Both the position numbers and the translations under genes were made by a program. From assembly GCA_004014935.1 (NCBI GenBank), contig CP025322.1, forward strand, positions 620,001 through 684,000: a stretch of DNA of 64,000 nucleotides, written 5' to 3'. The notes under the pieces were generated by a model that had not been told where the DNA came from, did no database searches, and saw only the letters and a list, made by a program, of their open reading frames with translations. Positions 28,642 through 37,982 of the stretch are shown here, one piece after another. Position 1 is the stretch's first letter; each line of letters begins with the position of its first letter. The stretch is from Saccharomycopsis malanga (Eukaryota; Ascomycota; Saccharomycetes; Ascoideales; Saccharomycopsidaceae).

Positions 28642-30282
28642 ATGTTACTGGCTAGTCAGCAAGCTGCTGGTCAGCTCAAATGTCAAAATTGCCATTTGCC
28701 ACTAGTTATCAATGAATCATTATTAAACCTCAGTACTGCTCAACAAAAGTTGTTGATATCAGACAAGACTTTTTCGACAAAACAGAATCGAAATTCAGAG
28801 GATGTGGCTGAATTGCCTTTATTAGCTATTGAGAAAGACACGTATCAAGATGAGAGGTTGCAGTTGTTTAAGGAAGCTACAAGGCAAAGCGATGGAAAAG
28901 TGCCAACATCGATTGTTTTACCTCGAATAAAAGGTATGGAGAAAAATCAAGAAAATGCTGATAATGAAATACGAAATGATCTAGAAAAGTTGGAGGATGC
29001 GGTTCTTGACAAGCTTAGCAACTTGGAACTCAACATTGATGAAGTTGATGATGAAAAGCTCTTAGAACTTGTAGATGATATAGCTAAAGAGAGTGCTATC
29101 TATGACATTGATATCGATGGCACAAACATTTCGCATCTTACTAGCAACTTTAATCTTGTGCAGGACGATTCCACAGAGTTTGAAGACCATAATAATATTA
29201 TCTCCAACCGAATCAACCACCTAACAAGAATATTCAACGTCTTGTCATTCAAATATGACATAGATTATCCGATATGTGTAGAATGTTCTGAAACGTTACT
29301 CAATGAGTTGAAGCGTCAATACGACGAGTCTATGACAGAGAAAAACTCTTATCTACAGTTTTTGAATAAGTTGAACAAACAGTCATCACCAGACTTGACC
29401 AAATTGGATTCCTCTTTAGCAGAGCTTTCCAAGCTCACTGAGAAATACAACGAGTCGATTGAGGAAATTAAAGGCTTGGAGGAGGAGGAAACGCAGCTTG
29501 AGCGTGAGATAGAGCAAATCAACGAGGAAATATCCGGTGTCAACAGGAAGGAAGCTGATTTGGTTACCAAGAAAAACTTGTATGAATTGGAATTGACAGA
29601 ATTGAATGAGCTCAATAATCAAACCGTAAACAACCTAAAGCAAAAGGTGGAGATTTATGACAAACTCAAGTCGTCCAACGTGTTTAATGATGTGTTCAAC
29701 ATATCTTACGATGGTCCCTTTGGCACTATAAATGAATTACGTCTAGGAAACATGAAGAACTGCAAGGTTTCCTGGTTGGAAATCAATTCTGCTTTGGGCC
29801 AAATTGTGTTGTTGCTATCTATCATCATAAAGAAACTCTCGTTGAAAATTGATGGATATAAACTAGTTCCTATGGGCTCCTATTCTAAGATTGAAAAGTA
29901 CGACCTAATAGACTTTGCCGGTACTGCTGGTGGCGAAGGCACCGGAAATGCGAGTGGAAGATACAAAAAGACGGTTTTGGAGTGCTATTCGTCGGGATCA
30001 TCGACTTTTGAGCGGCTTTTTACACATACTTCCTTAGACCAAGCAATGATTGCGCTTTTGAATGTCATAAAACAGATGGAGGACCAGCTCAAAAACAAGT
30101 TTGATAAGGGAATCGAGTTGCCTTATGCTATAAACTTGAATAACAACAAGATCGGGGGACTCAACATAAAGTTGAATCGAAAAATCACCGATGACGAATG
30201 GACAATGGCTTGTAAGTTTTTGATAACAAACGTAAAGTATATTCTTGCGTTTGCCAGCACCAAAATGAACCTGATAAGCTGA
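28642..30282 (+). CDS. VPS30: Beclin-1 family autophagy/vacuolar sorting protein Vps30/Atg6
   Basis: 546 aa, ATG at 28642. Vps30/Atg6 is a subunit of both PI3-kinase complexes with Vps34 and Vps15, acting in autophagosome formation and vacuolar sorting. Two CxxC pairs, LKCQNCHLPL (about 13-22) and YPICVECSETLLNEL (about 210-224), are the paired cysteines of the family. A coiled coil covers about 225-345 (LEEEETQLEREIEQINEEI). The C-terminal BARA domain follows: GTINELRLGNMKNCKVSWLEINSALGQIVLLL, GYKLVPMGSYSKIEKY, LECYSSGSSTFERLF, and DDEWTMACKFLITNVKYILAFAS. The length equals the S. cerevisiae protein closely. Confidence 0.96.
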   Translation: MLLASQQAAGQLKCQNCHLPLVINESLLNLSTAQQKLLISDKTFSTKQNRNSEDVAELPLLAIEKDTYQDERLQLFKEATRQSDGKVPTSIVLPRIKGMEKNQENADNEIRNDLEKLEDAVLDKLSNLELNIDEVDDEKLLELVDDIAKESAIYDIDIDGTNISHLTSNFNLVQDDSTEFEDHNNIISNRINHLTRIFNVLSFKYDIDYPICVECSETLLNELKRQYDESMTEKNSYLQFLNKLNKQSSPDLTKLDSSLAELSKLTEKYNESIEEIKGLEEEETQLEREIEQINEEISGVNRKEADLVTKKNLYELELTELNELNNQTVNNLKQKVEIYDKLKSSNVFNDVFNISYDGPFGTINELRLGNMKNCKVSWLEINSALGQIVLLLSIIIKKLSLKIDGYKLVPMGSYSKIEKYDLIDFAGTAGGEGTGNASGRYKKTVLECYSSGSSTFERLFTHTSLDQAMIALLNVIKQMEDQLKNKFDKGIELPYAINLNNNKIGGLNIKLNRKITDDEWTMACKFLITNVKYILAFASTKMNLIS

Positions 30283-31728
30283 TAGTTGCTAATCTGATGA
30301 AAAACAGTAATTTACTTGGGGCATCTTGTATCAAACCATTGTAGCTTGGGTCATGGCTTTTTCAAATGTGTGTCCAAAACCTAGTTTTAAGGCAAAAGTC
30401 TCTATACTACGCTCGCTTGATGTGTCCATTTGAGGATAAACGACGGTGTTGGATTTTCACAGTCGCTAAAAGACTTGGCCGATGCCCAACTTTAATTTGG
30501 GACTTTCCATCTTTGTGATAAACTCTTTTGCTATCACCAGTATGACCATGGTCATGGTTAACACGAGAATAGATTATTTTCCAGTCAAAATGCCTTATTG
30601 AATGTCTTTGAATCCAACTTTTGCTCTTTGCAACTCTTGCCGTACCCCACTTGAATAATATGTTCAGTTCCTGTTAATTCCAATTATTTCAGCCTTTGGC
30701 AGTGGTCTTGTTCGGCTCGAGACGGAGCGCGAGTCTTTGGGGATTAAAGGCGCATACCAAACCGCTATTTTTAAGGATGTTGAAAATGCCAAGAGGTTGT
30801 CGATCAATTGCATCGTTGTTTAGCTTTCTGGATATAAAGCTGGACAAATATATTCAACAAACATTAAGCCTAACAATTTCGTTGCTACTTTGACTATTTG
30901 CACTTAGCCCGAGTCTTTATGCAATTCTACTCGTTAATGTACTTGTGATGATATCATTTATTGCTCTTGGTCTAAATTATTAGACAAATAATCCGTAGTA
31001 TTATGATATAGATATGTATAACTTGGAAAAACATTGCTATCATGAATTTCATTAAAGAAACTCAAAGGTTCTAGGCTTATATACTCAAGTGGTCAGAAGT
31101 TATGATACTTTGTTATCATGAGGCCAAATTCCGAAAGTGTCTTTCTTACATGACTTTAGAATGTTTTACTTTTGCGTTGCCAACATAACATTCCGCCAAT
31201 ATATTATGACCGTTTCATTTGACTCTTACCAGATAGATCATTCATTCAATTTGTACTGACATTCTCAGCAACTAGAATGTCTCTCGGTTAGTTTTTTATG
31301 CGAAAGATCAGCCAAAACGCTGCCCATAAGCTCCGCAAATGTTAAGATCACAACTGATAAGCGGACATGAGGATATATAGACTTGATAATGTTGAATTTC
31401 ATCATCCATCCTTAATTTTGCACTGACCAAAGAAAGTCCAATTGCACTATTGTTTTTTTAACGTTTTTAAGGACGCATGGTGCTGCGCCATCATGCTGCC
31501 TGTGCATGTCGACCTTAAAAGAGAAAAAAGATGCGCATATAATGCGCATCTTTTTCAGCAAACAATGTGTTTTGTCAAAACGTTTTTTATAATATCTTGA
31601 AATACTCTACAACCAAACTACTAAAGAGCCGGGTATATTATTATATGTAAAAAAGGCAATAACAAAGGATCACCTTTGTGGAAAAAAAACAACAACAAAG
31701 CAAATATCATGAAGTCCATATAAAAAAA
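30283..31728. other. 1.45 kb convergent intergenic region with a structured element
   Basis: Between the 3' ends of VPS30 (plus) and a small minus-strand gene. No open frame is convincing. The notable feature is the set of inverted repeats at 31465-31555. Confidence 0.5.
31465..31555. ncRNA. Possible structured RNA or cruciform, multi-stem plus 14-bp hairpin
   Basis: Nested inverted repeats are visible. TTTTAAGG (31465-31472) pairs with CCTTAAAA (31513-31520) and encloses ATGG/CCAT (31477-31480 with 31488-31491) and CATGC/GCATG (31492-31496 with 31504-31508), a multibranch shape. Four bases later AAAAAGATGCGCAT (31525-31538) pairs perfectly over 14 bp with ATGCGCATCTTTTT (31542-31555) around a 3-nt loop, ending in T5. 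It is more GC-rich than its surroundings. It could be a small RNA ending in a terminator-like hairpin, or only a cruciform. Transcription is not shown. Confidence 0.3.
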
Positions 31729-32193
31729 TTATAGCATTTTGCGGAATTTCTTAGCCAAAGGATGTTTGTAAACATAAGTACGCCCCTTATATTCATGATA
31801 GTCAATACATTTGACATTTATGGTAGCATGTGTCGTACCATACTTTTCCCAATGCTCGATATCGTATTTTCCAACATCGCCAGCCTTTGTAAAATAGCCT
31901 ATCATGAGTTTGGGTTTGTTCTTCAACTCTGGCCATTTTTTTCTGATGGCTCTGTCAAGGTTGTCGAGTGTTTTGATATCATCGTAATAGAAAAATGTTT
32001 CTCCAAAAGGAAGATTTGTAATGACCCTGACATTTGGAAAATGGTGTGAAGGCTTTTTCTCTTCCTTTTCTTTCTTATGCCATCCCCATTCCCACCCTGG
32101 GGGGCAACTTATGTGGAAATGTCTTGAATGACAGCTCAGATAAGGTGGGGGATATAGAGTATGATATGATGGTGTCTCGGACGCTACAATCAT
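31729..32193 (-). CDS. Hypothetical protein, 154 aa
   Basis: The frame extends to 32328 from a TTG only, so the ATG at 32193 is taken. An aromatic, His- and Cys-containing N-terminus (SCHSRHFHISCPPGWEWGWHKK) is followed by a compact basic domain: VRVITNLPFGETFFYYDDIKTLDNLDRAIRKKWPELKNKPKLMIGYFTKAGDVGKYDIEHWEKYG is its core. The balance of hydrophobic and charged residues and even composition look like a folded protein. I do not recognise the family. There is no membrane segment or clear targeting signal. An upstream exon joined by splicing cannot be excluded. Confidence 0.65.
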   Translation of the reverse strand: MIVASETPSYHTLYPPPYLSCHSRHFHISCPPGWEWGWHKKEKEEKKPSHHFPNVRVITNLPFGETFFYYDDIKTLDNLDRAIRKKWPELKNKPKLMIGYFTKAGDVGKYDIEHWEKYGTTHATINVKCIDYHEYKGRTYVYKHPLAKKFRKML

Positions 32194-32635
32194 GACTAAA
32201 AGAATATAAATTGAACAAGAATGTGACCTAGGGATAATGCTCGGTAAGTCTGTAGAAATGTAACGGATAGAAAAGCTGAGGGCAAAATGTTGAGGAAAAT
32301 CGCCCTCTTTATATCTTTTTCTAAACAAGTCCCCAGAGCATTGAAGCCCATTACTTTGTCTTGTTTCCAGTTTTAGCGAGAGACCTTAGGCGATCTTAAT
32401 CTTACAGGGTGTTGAGACAAACCAACCCCACTGAGTCAAAATTTCAGATTTCACACACCATATACTGATGTCTTTTTTTTAAACACACCTTTGTTTGGTC
32501 ACAAAAAAGGCATGTCACATTATAGCTCAGGAAACAGTACAATATATCAACTATTCAAACAGTTGTCAAGCGTTTGTTTGATGTTGGCCATGACGGATCA
32601 GTTTGATTTGGAAAGTAAAACCATGTCAGAACATG

Positions 32636-32686
32636 CGATGCGTGCAGTGCATGAGGAGGTGCATGCGATGCGATGCGATGCGTTGT
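32636..32686. repeat. GCGAT/GTGCA-rich short repeat
   Basis: Imperfect repeats of GATGC and GTGCA (GTGCAGTGCATG, GGTGCATGCGATGCGATG) give a locally GC-rich patch. It may be a simple repeat or clustered binding sites. No known motif is claimed. Confidence 0.5.
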
Positions 32687-33257
32687 GACGTACGCCTGCA
32701 CCTCGGCGGACGGGCACAACTCACAGCAAAGATAGTGCAAATATAGCCCGAAAACAGTAATCTGAAAACAAGTCTTAATGCGGCAATTGACCTCGAACAA
32801 CTTAGAGGAGGATAGTAGAAGCATTAAGAGTAAGGCATATATATTTTTGTGAGCGATTTAAACAGAGGAATAGATAAAGAAAAAACAAGTGTGTATGTGA
32901 TGCAAGCATCTAGTGCCTTGCACGCATGCTCACTGCACAACCGACATGTAGAATTGTCCCTTGTTTGGGTGTTAGCTCCATATATAGTTTTTTGATAGGA
33001 GCTTGTCCAAAAACAAGGGCAGTTGGGAAGTTGAAAAAAAAGCCTATTTTAATAGGAGGTAAAAAAAGATCAGACTTTTTGGGTGTCCACCTTATTGCTG
33101 CATAGGAGAAGGGTAAAAGATAAGCGACTATAAGCCTTCTTTCAGGAGCAGGCCATAACAATAAACTAGTCTAATGTGAATATAGAACAAAAAGTGACAT
33201 TAGAATAGCCTGATTACTAGTACTTGGTATATAATCATTTCCACAATCATTACAAAA

Positions 33258-33591
33258 TAACAATTGAATAATAATAATATCATATATTTCAAGCCCAGTA
33301 CATATCAGTTCCGTATATACGCACTATGTCTAAGGGGACTTGCTAAAACCCAATCATGTCCTTTCATTCATAATCTTCACCCAATTGGTTGAAAGTAACC
33401 ACTAGACTTTGGTCTAGGTCGTGTTTCAGACAGTTGCACTTGCCTGTGAAATCACGTTCAGCATCGTAAAAAACAGCGAGCAAAAGTGTCGTCTTGGGAA
33501 TCGAACCTGTGTTCCTGTTAGGTCTTGTTTATCTCTTCTCCGAGAGCACGGACCACTGAGCCAAATGGCCCAGTGGCCTAACAATTGAATA
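33258..33591 (-). mobile_element. Full-length tRNA-derived SINE with perfect 13-bp target-site duplication
   Basis: The element is 33271-33578 (308 bp) in minus orientation, flanked by TAACAATTGAATA at 33258-33270 and again at 33579-33591. On its own strand it starts GGCCACTGGGCCATTTGGCTC, with A box TGGCTCAGTGG and B box GGTTCGATTCC (plus-strand GGAATCGAACC near 33500). A T6 run follows, then GATGCTGAACGTGATTTCAC, the hairpin CTAGACCAAAGTCTAG, and the 3' domain ending GGGCTTGAAATATATGATATT(ATT)n. This is the freshest copy in the window. It lies about 100 bp beyond the PTK2 stop codon, so may lie in or near that 3' untranslated region. Confidence 0.95.
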
Positions 33592-33691
33592 GTTTTGTAC
33601 AAATATAATCAAGAAACACAATTGTAGAGATTTATGATGCAGAGTATATACAATCCTTATACATGTATTATTTTCAGTACAACTTCAAGCT

Positions 33692-36178
33692 TCAAGCTCT
33701 ACTGTACAACCGTTTTCCAGCAGCAACGCCGGCACCGCCACCAAGGGCATTGACTGTGATATCGGACACTTCGCTGTGATGATGTTTTTTGATGGCACCT
33801 TTACAATATTTATCAAAAGGTAAGTCGTTTAAGAAAAACTTTGTTCCTGCCAATTTCTCTGTATTTTCGTCATGTTGCTGGTCAACTGACAGTGGAGACC
33901 CATAAGTTTCCTTTCCACTTCCATTGCTAGCGTTATGAAGGTTGTGCTGTCGCTGTTTGTAATTTTCTTCGAGCGAATGGTTTACCATCACCGTTTCTTT
34001 CATACTTTTTTCCAACAGTTTGTTGAAAGACTCGTCGTCTGCAGCAGGATGTGTAATTTTGTCCATTTCTTTCTTCATGCTCTCCATGCTGGCCTCGGTA
34101 TCAATCTGCGGTTTCTGCTGGTCTTCTCCATTGACCTGTGCAGAGTCTTCGGATGCTTCTTCTGCGACAGGAGGTAAGTCTACAGAGTTGTTGATCATTG
34201 AAAGAGAAGCAGAACTGGATCCCAGTGAATGAGGTACTTGGCTATTGATTGGTGTAGGCTCAGGTGTGCTATCGGAGGCGCTGCCCACATCAAGCATTGA
34301 TCTTTTAGGTTCCGGGGTGCCATTTTCAGGGCTTTTGCCGCCAACATTATGATTGTCTAATTCAATCTGCGTAAGGTCCACTGCATTGTTCCTGTCTAGG
34401 AACAAGGACGTGGTGGTGCACTTGTGAGAAGCCATTTTATCCACCAAACACTCTTCGTCGTATTCCTTCTGGCACATTTCCAAGTTGAGAAACCATTTGT
34501 CTTCAAACAAATCATGTAGCGTGTATCTTGTGCGAGGATTAGGATCACACAATCTCCAGGCCACTCTGCTAGCTCCTCCGTCTTTGAAACCTTGTCCGTA
34601 CTTGTATTCGACACCGGGCCCTTTGATTTTTTCCTTCTTGAAGCTAGGATTGCGAGTGGTGAACTGTTCGTATGCTGTCAAATATTCTCTGTAGCGAGAG
34701 TCGCTTGTAGCAGCTTCCATGAAAGGAGTGCCCTGATAAACCATACAAAACAAAAGCATTCCCAAGCCCCAGTAATCCATCTTGAAAGGATCGTATCTAG
34801 GCAAGTTGGGGTCATCTTTGAGTTTTTTATTCCAAGATCTAAAGTACATTACTTCAGGGGGCGAATATGGAGGCGATCCGACAAAAGAAGTGGACAATTT
34901 CACTGGAGAAGTGAAATCACCAGGAGATTCATGGCCATCAGTGCTGACGCCAAAATCGGTTAGCTTAACAACACCACGTTCTGTAAGTAGCACGTTTTCA
35001 GGCTTCAAATCACGATGAACAATGTCATTGTCATGAATAAACTTGACACCTAAAGCCACTTGTTTGAAAATACAAAACTTTTCTTCATTGCTGGTGGACT
35101 TCCACCCAGATTTCTGTATCAAACTGAATAAATCACCTCCTTTGCAATATTCTAGTATGAATCCCCATCCTCTCTGTAGCGTAGATATGGAAGGCACTCT
35201 CACCAAAGCAAGTGTGCCAACAATATGAGGATACGACGATAAGGACTTGGCAATGATAAACTCCTTGACACAACGAGTGTAAAAGTCATGAGGGGTTTCG
35301 TTGCGAAACAAGGTAAACTTCTTCAACGCAAACACTCTCTTGTCAGACTTGCGGATGATAGTTCTTACAGAGGCAGAAGCTCCGTCGCCAAGCTTCTTGT
35401 TTTTGCTGGAATCAGCGTCTGGAAGGGCAAAGGTAGGATACAAATCAACAAAATCCTGTTTCAACTGTTCAGGAAGATAGTCGTTAGGAACTTCTACAGG
35501 CAAAGGGAGCAAATCAAGCTTTTCCTCTGTGTAAGCTGAGGAGTTGGTGTTGACCACCGAATGGTTTGTAGTGCTGCCATAATATGTGTTGCCGTAATGC
35601 GACGTGCTGGAATAGTTGGTGCCACTGGTCACACCATATGGATTGTATACAATGGCTGGTTTTTTCTTAATGATAGGGGCTTTATCGATTGACGGGAGCG
35701 GTTTAGGAACAGGCTTCTGAGGAGAGGGAACATTGAGGGTATTTGCGGGAGCTCCCGAGACCCCGTCATGAGTATTGGTACGTTTTGTCATCTTGTTAAT
35801 AAGACCTGGTGAATGAGTGATGGCGCCATAATGGTTGGTGTTAGCAGACTTGTGGTTGACAAAATCAAAAGTCGAGGACTGGTTTCGAGTAGCATTTGAT
35901 AGTGGCTTGATGTTACCCAAGGAAATGCTTTCGGAATGTTTGCGAGTTTTAGCAGGTTGGGCAGAAGATTCAGCACAAGATTCAGCAGCAGTTGACATGG
36001 AAGTAGAACTTTTGCTTTGATGAAGCATCCCGCCATTCTTGTTACTGGACGAGCTGCTCATGCTGGAATTGCTGCCATCAATCGTGGGTCTCCTGCTCAA
36101 GTGAAGCCCACCGAGAGTCAGACGCTTCTCGCTCTTCTCCTTGTCCTTTTTATGATGGAATATATCCTTTAATGGCAT
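33692..36178 (-). CDS. PTK2: Ser/Thr kinase Ptk2 (plasma-membrane H+-ATPase activation)
   Basis: 828 aa from the ATG at 36178; the frame runs further upstream only from a TTG. Ptk2 phosphorylates the Pma1 proton pump tail and affects polyamine and ion uptake. The kinase domain (about 245-580) has GDGASASVRTI as glycine loop, ALKKF with the ATP-binding lysine, IVHRDLKPENVLL, DFGVS, and SPPYSPPEVMYF. The family-specific end YDPFKMDYWGLGMLL, PGVEYKYGQGF and ASRVAWRLCDPNPRTRYTLHDLFED closely resembles Ptk1/Ptk2 of the NPR1/HAL5 group. The N-terminal 220 residues and the C-terminal 250 are disordered and Ser/Asn-rich. Prr2 or Hal5 are less likely because of the PGxEY and ASRVAWRL signatures. Confidence 0.87.
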   Translation of the reverse strand: MPLKDIFHHKKDKEKSEKRLTLGGLHLSRRPTIDGSNSSMSSSSSNKNGGMLHQSKSSTSMSTAAESCAESSAQPAKTRKHSESISLGNIKPLSNATRNQSSTFDFVNHKSANTNHYGAITHSPGLINKMTKRTNTHDGVSGAPANTLNVPSPQKPVPKPLPSIDKAPIIKKKPAIVYNPYGVTSGTNYSSTSHYGNTYYGSTTNHSVVNTNSSAYTEEKLDLLPLPVEVPNDYLPEQLKQDFVDLYPTFALPDADSSKNKKLGDGASASVRTIIRKSDKRVFALKKFTLFRNETPHDFYTRCVKEFIIAKSLSSYPHIVGTLALVRVPSISTLQRGWGFILEYCKGGDLFSLIQKSGWKSTSNEEKFCIFKQVALGVKFIHDNDIVHRDLKPENVLLTERGVVKLTDFGVSTDGHESPGDFTSPVKLSTSFVGSPPYSPPEVMYFRSWNKKLKDDPNLPRYDPFKMDYWGLGMLLFCMVYQGTPFMEAATSDSRYREYLTAYEQFTTRNPSFKKEKIKGPGVEYKYGQGFKDGGASRVAWRLCDPNPRTRYTLHDLFEDKWFLNLEMCQKEYDEECLVDKMASHKCTTTSLFLDRNNAVDLTQIELDNHNVGGKSPENGTPEPKRSMLDVGSASDSTPEPTPINSQVPHSLGSSSASLSMINNSVDLPPVAEEASEDSAQVNGEDQQKPQIDTEASMESMKKEMDKITHPAADDESFNKLLEKSMKETVMVNHSLEENYKQRQHNLHNASNGSGKETYGSPLSVDQQHDENTEKLAGTKFFLNDLPFDKYCKGAIKKHHHSEVSDITVNALGGGAGVAAGKRLYSRA

Positions 36179-36862
36179 GGCAGTATTAGTCTTCTGATTC
36201 TGTGATACACTTTGGCGCGGAAAACTCAAATGCCAACACTAAATTCAGCCCCAGAATGGCCACAATCAATCAATATATAACAATAAGATGTAAAAGGGTC
36301 TGGTTGACGATGATGCTGGAATTGCAAGGAAAAGCTAAATGAACGCGATTGTCATCAGAAGACATCCTATCCTTTCTTTTCACCATATTTCCTTGGTATT
36401 TTTTTTCGGTTTTTCCTGGCATTCTGGTATTCTCGCTTGTTGCGCTTTGCTTTTTCCACGGGTCTAAAGCAAATGGCTATCTATGGCCACCCGGAATTAG
36501 TATTGAAGTAGCCAATTGGCAAGCACAGGTCAACCCATTGGGTCAGAGGAAGGATGGTTTAGAATTAGAGTTTCGCGTAGCCATGGATAAGATGGAAACC
36601 AAGGAATGAGGAGTGCATAGAATGAACATTGTTGAATGGGACGGATGGATTAGTAGATGAATACTGACAAATACATGTATTGTAGGTTGACAAAGCTGAA
36701 TTGTAAGAATTGCTTGAATTATATGTGATTATTCAGTATATATTCAACCAGTTTTGTGTGGTAATTACTAGAAACTTAACTACTTCTGATACATCAGATA
36801 AAGTAGGTGAAAACACCAAATAACTACAAAGAGAGTCTTCTTTGAAATGCTTTAATAGTAAC

Positions 36863-37091
36863 AAGCCCATTATATATTAGTTTCGTATATATCGGTGCCG
36901 TATCCAAACAAATTTGGTGAAATCCAATGGGAAAGGCCCAATCAATCAATGCCCTTGAGTTTCCTTTTCCAATGAATCGGAAAGTGAACGAACTCCAGTC
37001 TAGGTTGTGTTCCAGACAGCAAGACTTGGTTGAGGAATCATCTTCAAATGTTTAAGCTTTGTAACGTCAGAAAAATGGGTGGAACCCCGCT
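36863..37091 (-). mobile_element. Ancient, heavily diverged SINE copy
   Basis: In minus orientation the order of blocks is preserved: AAGCCCATTATATATTAGTT (3' domain), GGTGAAATCCAATG, TCTAGGTTGTGTTCCAGACAG (body), GGGTGGAACCCC (B-box region). Many substitutions and small indels separate it from the fresh copies, showing that the family has been active for a long time. Confidence 0.65.
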
Positions 37092-37589
37092 ATTAATGAC
37101 AATTAATGAAAGGAATTTTCAATGTCATCCATCAATGTAATGTTAAATCAAATGATATGCAAACTACACATCTATAGATTTTAGCAAGAAATTCATAGTT
37201 AACTACCAAAAAAAAAAAAATACATAATATCAGCTTGAGAAAATTTTAAAACTATATATGGAAAAAACCCCAATTTAAAATTAAACTTGGCCAAGAAATG
37301 TTTTCGTCTTCAACAAAGCCAAGAAACGGCAAGACAAGTAACGTTTTAATGCTACTTGACTTAAATAAACTTCCAACGAACAATATCAAGAAATGATATG
37401 TTAAATACTGAAAAGCAATTATCAAAAATAACTCAACTAAAAAGTACCCAGAACAATCTGACAGAAAAATTATGGTGATTAAAAATCGACACGGATAAAC
37501 ACTAGTTGGTGCCAAGAAAAATCCAGCATTTATACATCCCAGCAAAACACAGCCATCTTGATAATAATGATGAAAAATTTTATAAGTAT

Positions 37590-37648
37590 ATATTATATAT
37601 CAGTTTCGTATACACACACTATACTAAAAAGAGGCTTGGCAAACAGCC
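37590..37648 (-). mobile_element. SINE 3'-end fragment
   Basis: ATATATCAGTTTCGTATACA and GGCTTGGCAAACAGCC match the 3' domain in minus orientation. The rest is missing, so it is a 5'-truncated old insertion. Confidence 0.6.
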
Positions 37649-37982
37649 ATGCTGAACAAAGCAATATAAAGTACAATATTATAAAATAACAAAACAACCT
37701 TGACACATTATAATGAAGAAAAACTACGAAAAAAGAACGAAATGTAACTAAGCAAGCAGAAAATTTGAAAGCTCTAAAGAGCTTTTCTTTAATTAAATAG
37801 AGCTATTAAAACGGACCAAAAATAATAGTACAATATAACATCATGAACAGGGAAGACAAATGGAAAAAATGAAAAATTTGATAAAAAGATGCATAGCGAA
37901 TAGTAGCAGAAAACAAATTTATAGTGCTAAAATAAATGGAAAATCTAAAGTAATTGAAAAAAAAAAATGCCTTTTGTAAGAC

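Larger units (their letters stand above)
32194..33691. other. 1.5 kb intergenic region with SINE and GATGC repeats
   Basis: Holds a stretch rich in GTGCATGCGATGCGATGC words at 32635-32690, and the full-length SINE at 33271-33578 just beyond the PTK2 stop codon. The frames here (65-89 codons) are not convincing genes. Confidence 0.55.
36179..37982. other. 1.8 kb intergenic region with decayed SINE copies
   Basis: Between the PTK2 start and the 3' end of the next kinase. Two old SINE remnants are present (36863-37091 and 37590-37648). Frames of 86 and 97 codons are weak: the first has no ATG start. I see no gene. Confidence 0.55.

Noticed and set aside
33480-33578. SINE head as a functional tRNA gene
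   Set aside because: It has A and B boxes, but the anticodon arm and acceptor stem do not pair and the same sequence recurs within a larger repeat.
36349-36609. 86-codon frame upstream of PTK2
   Set aside because: Begins at TTG with no suitable ATG, and its hydrophobic start is probably chance.
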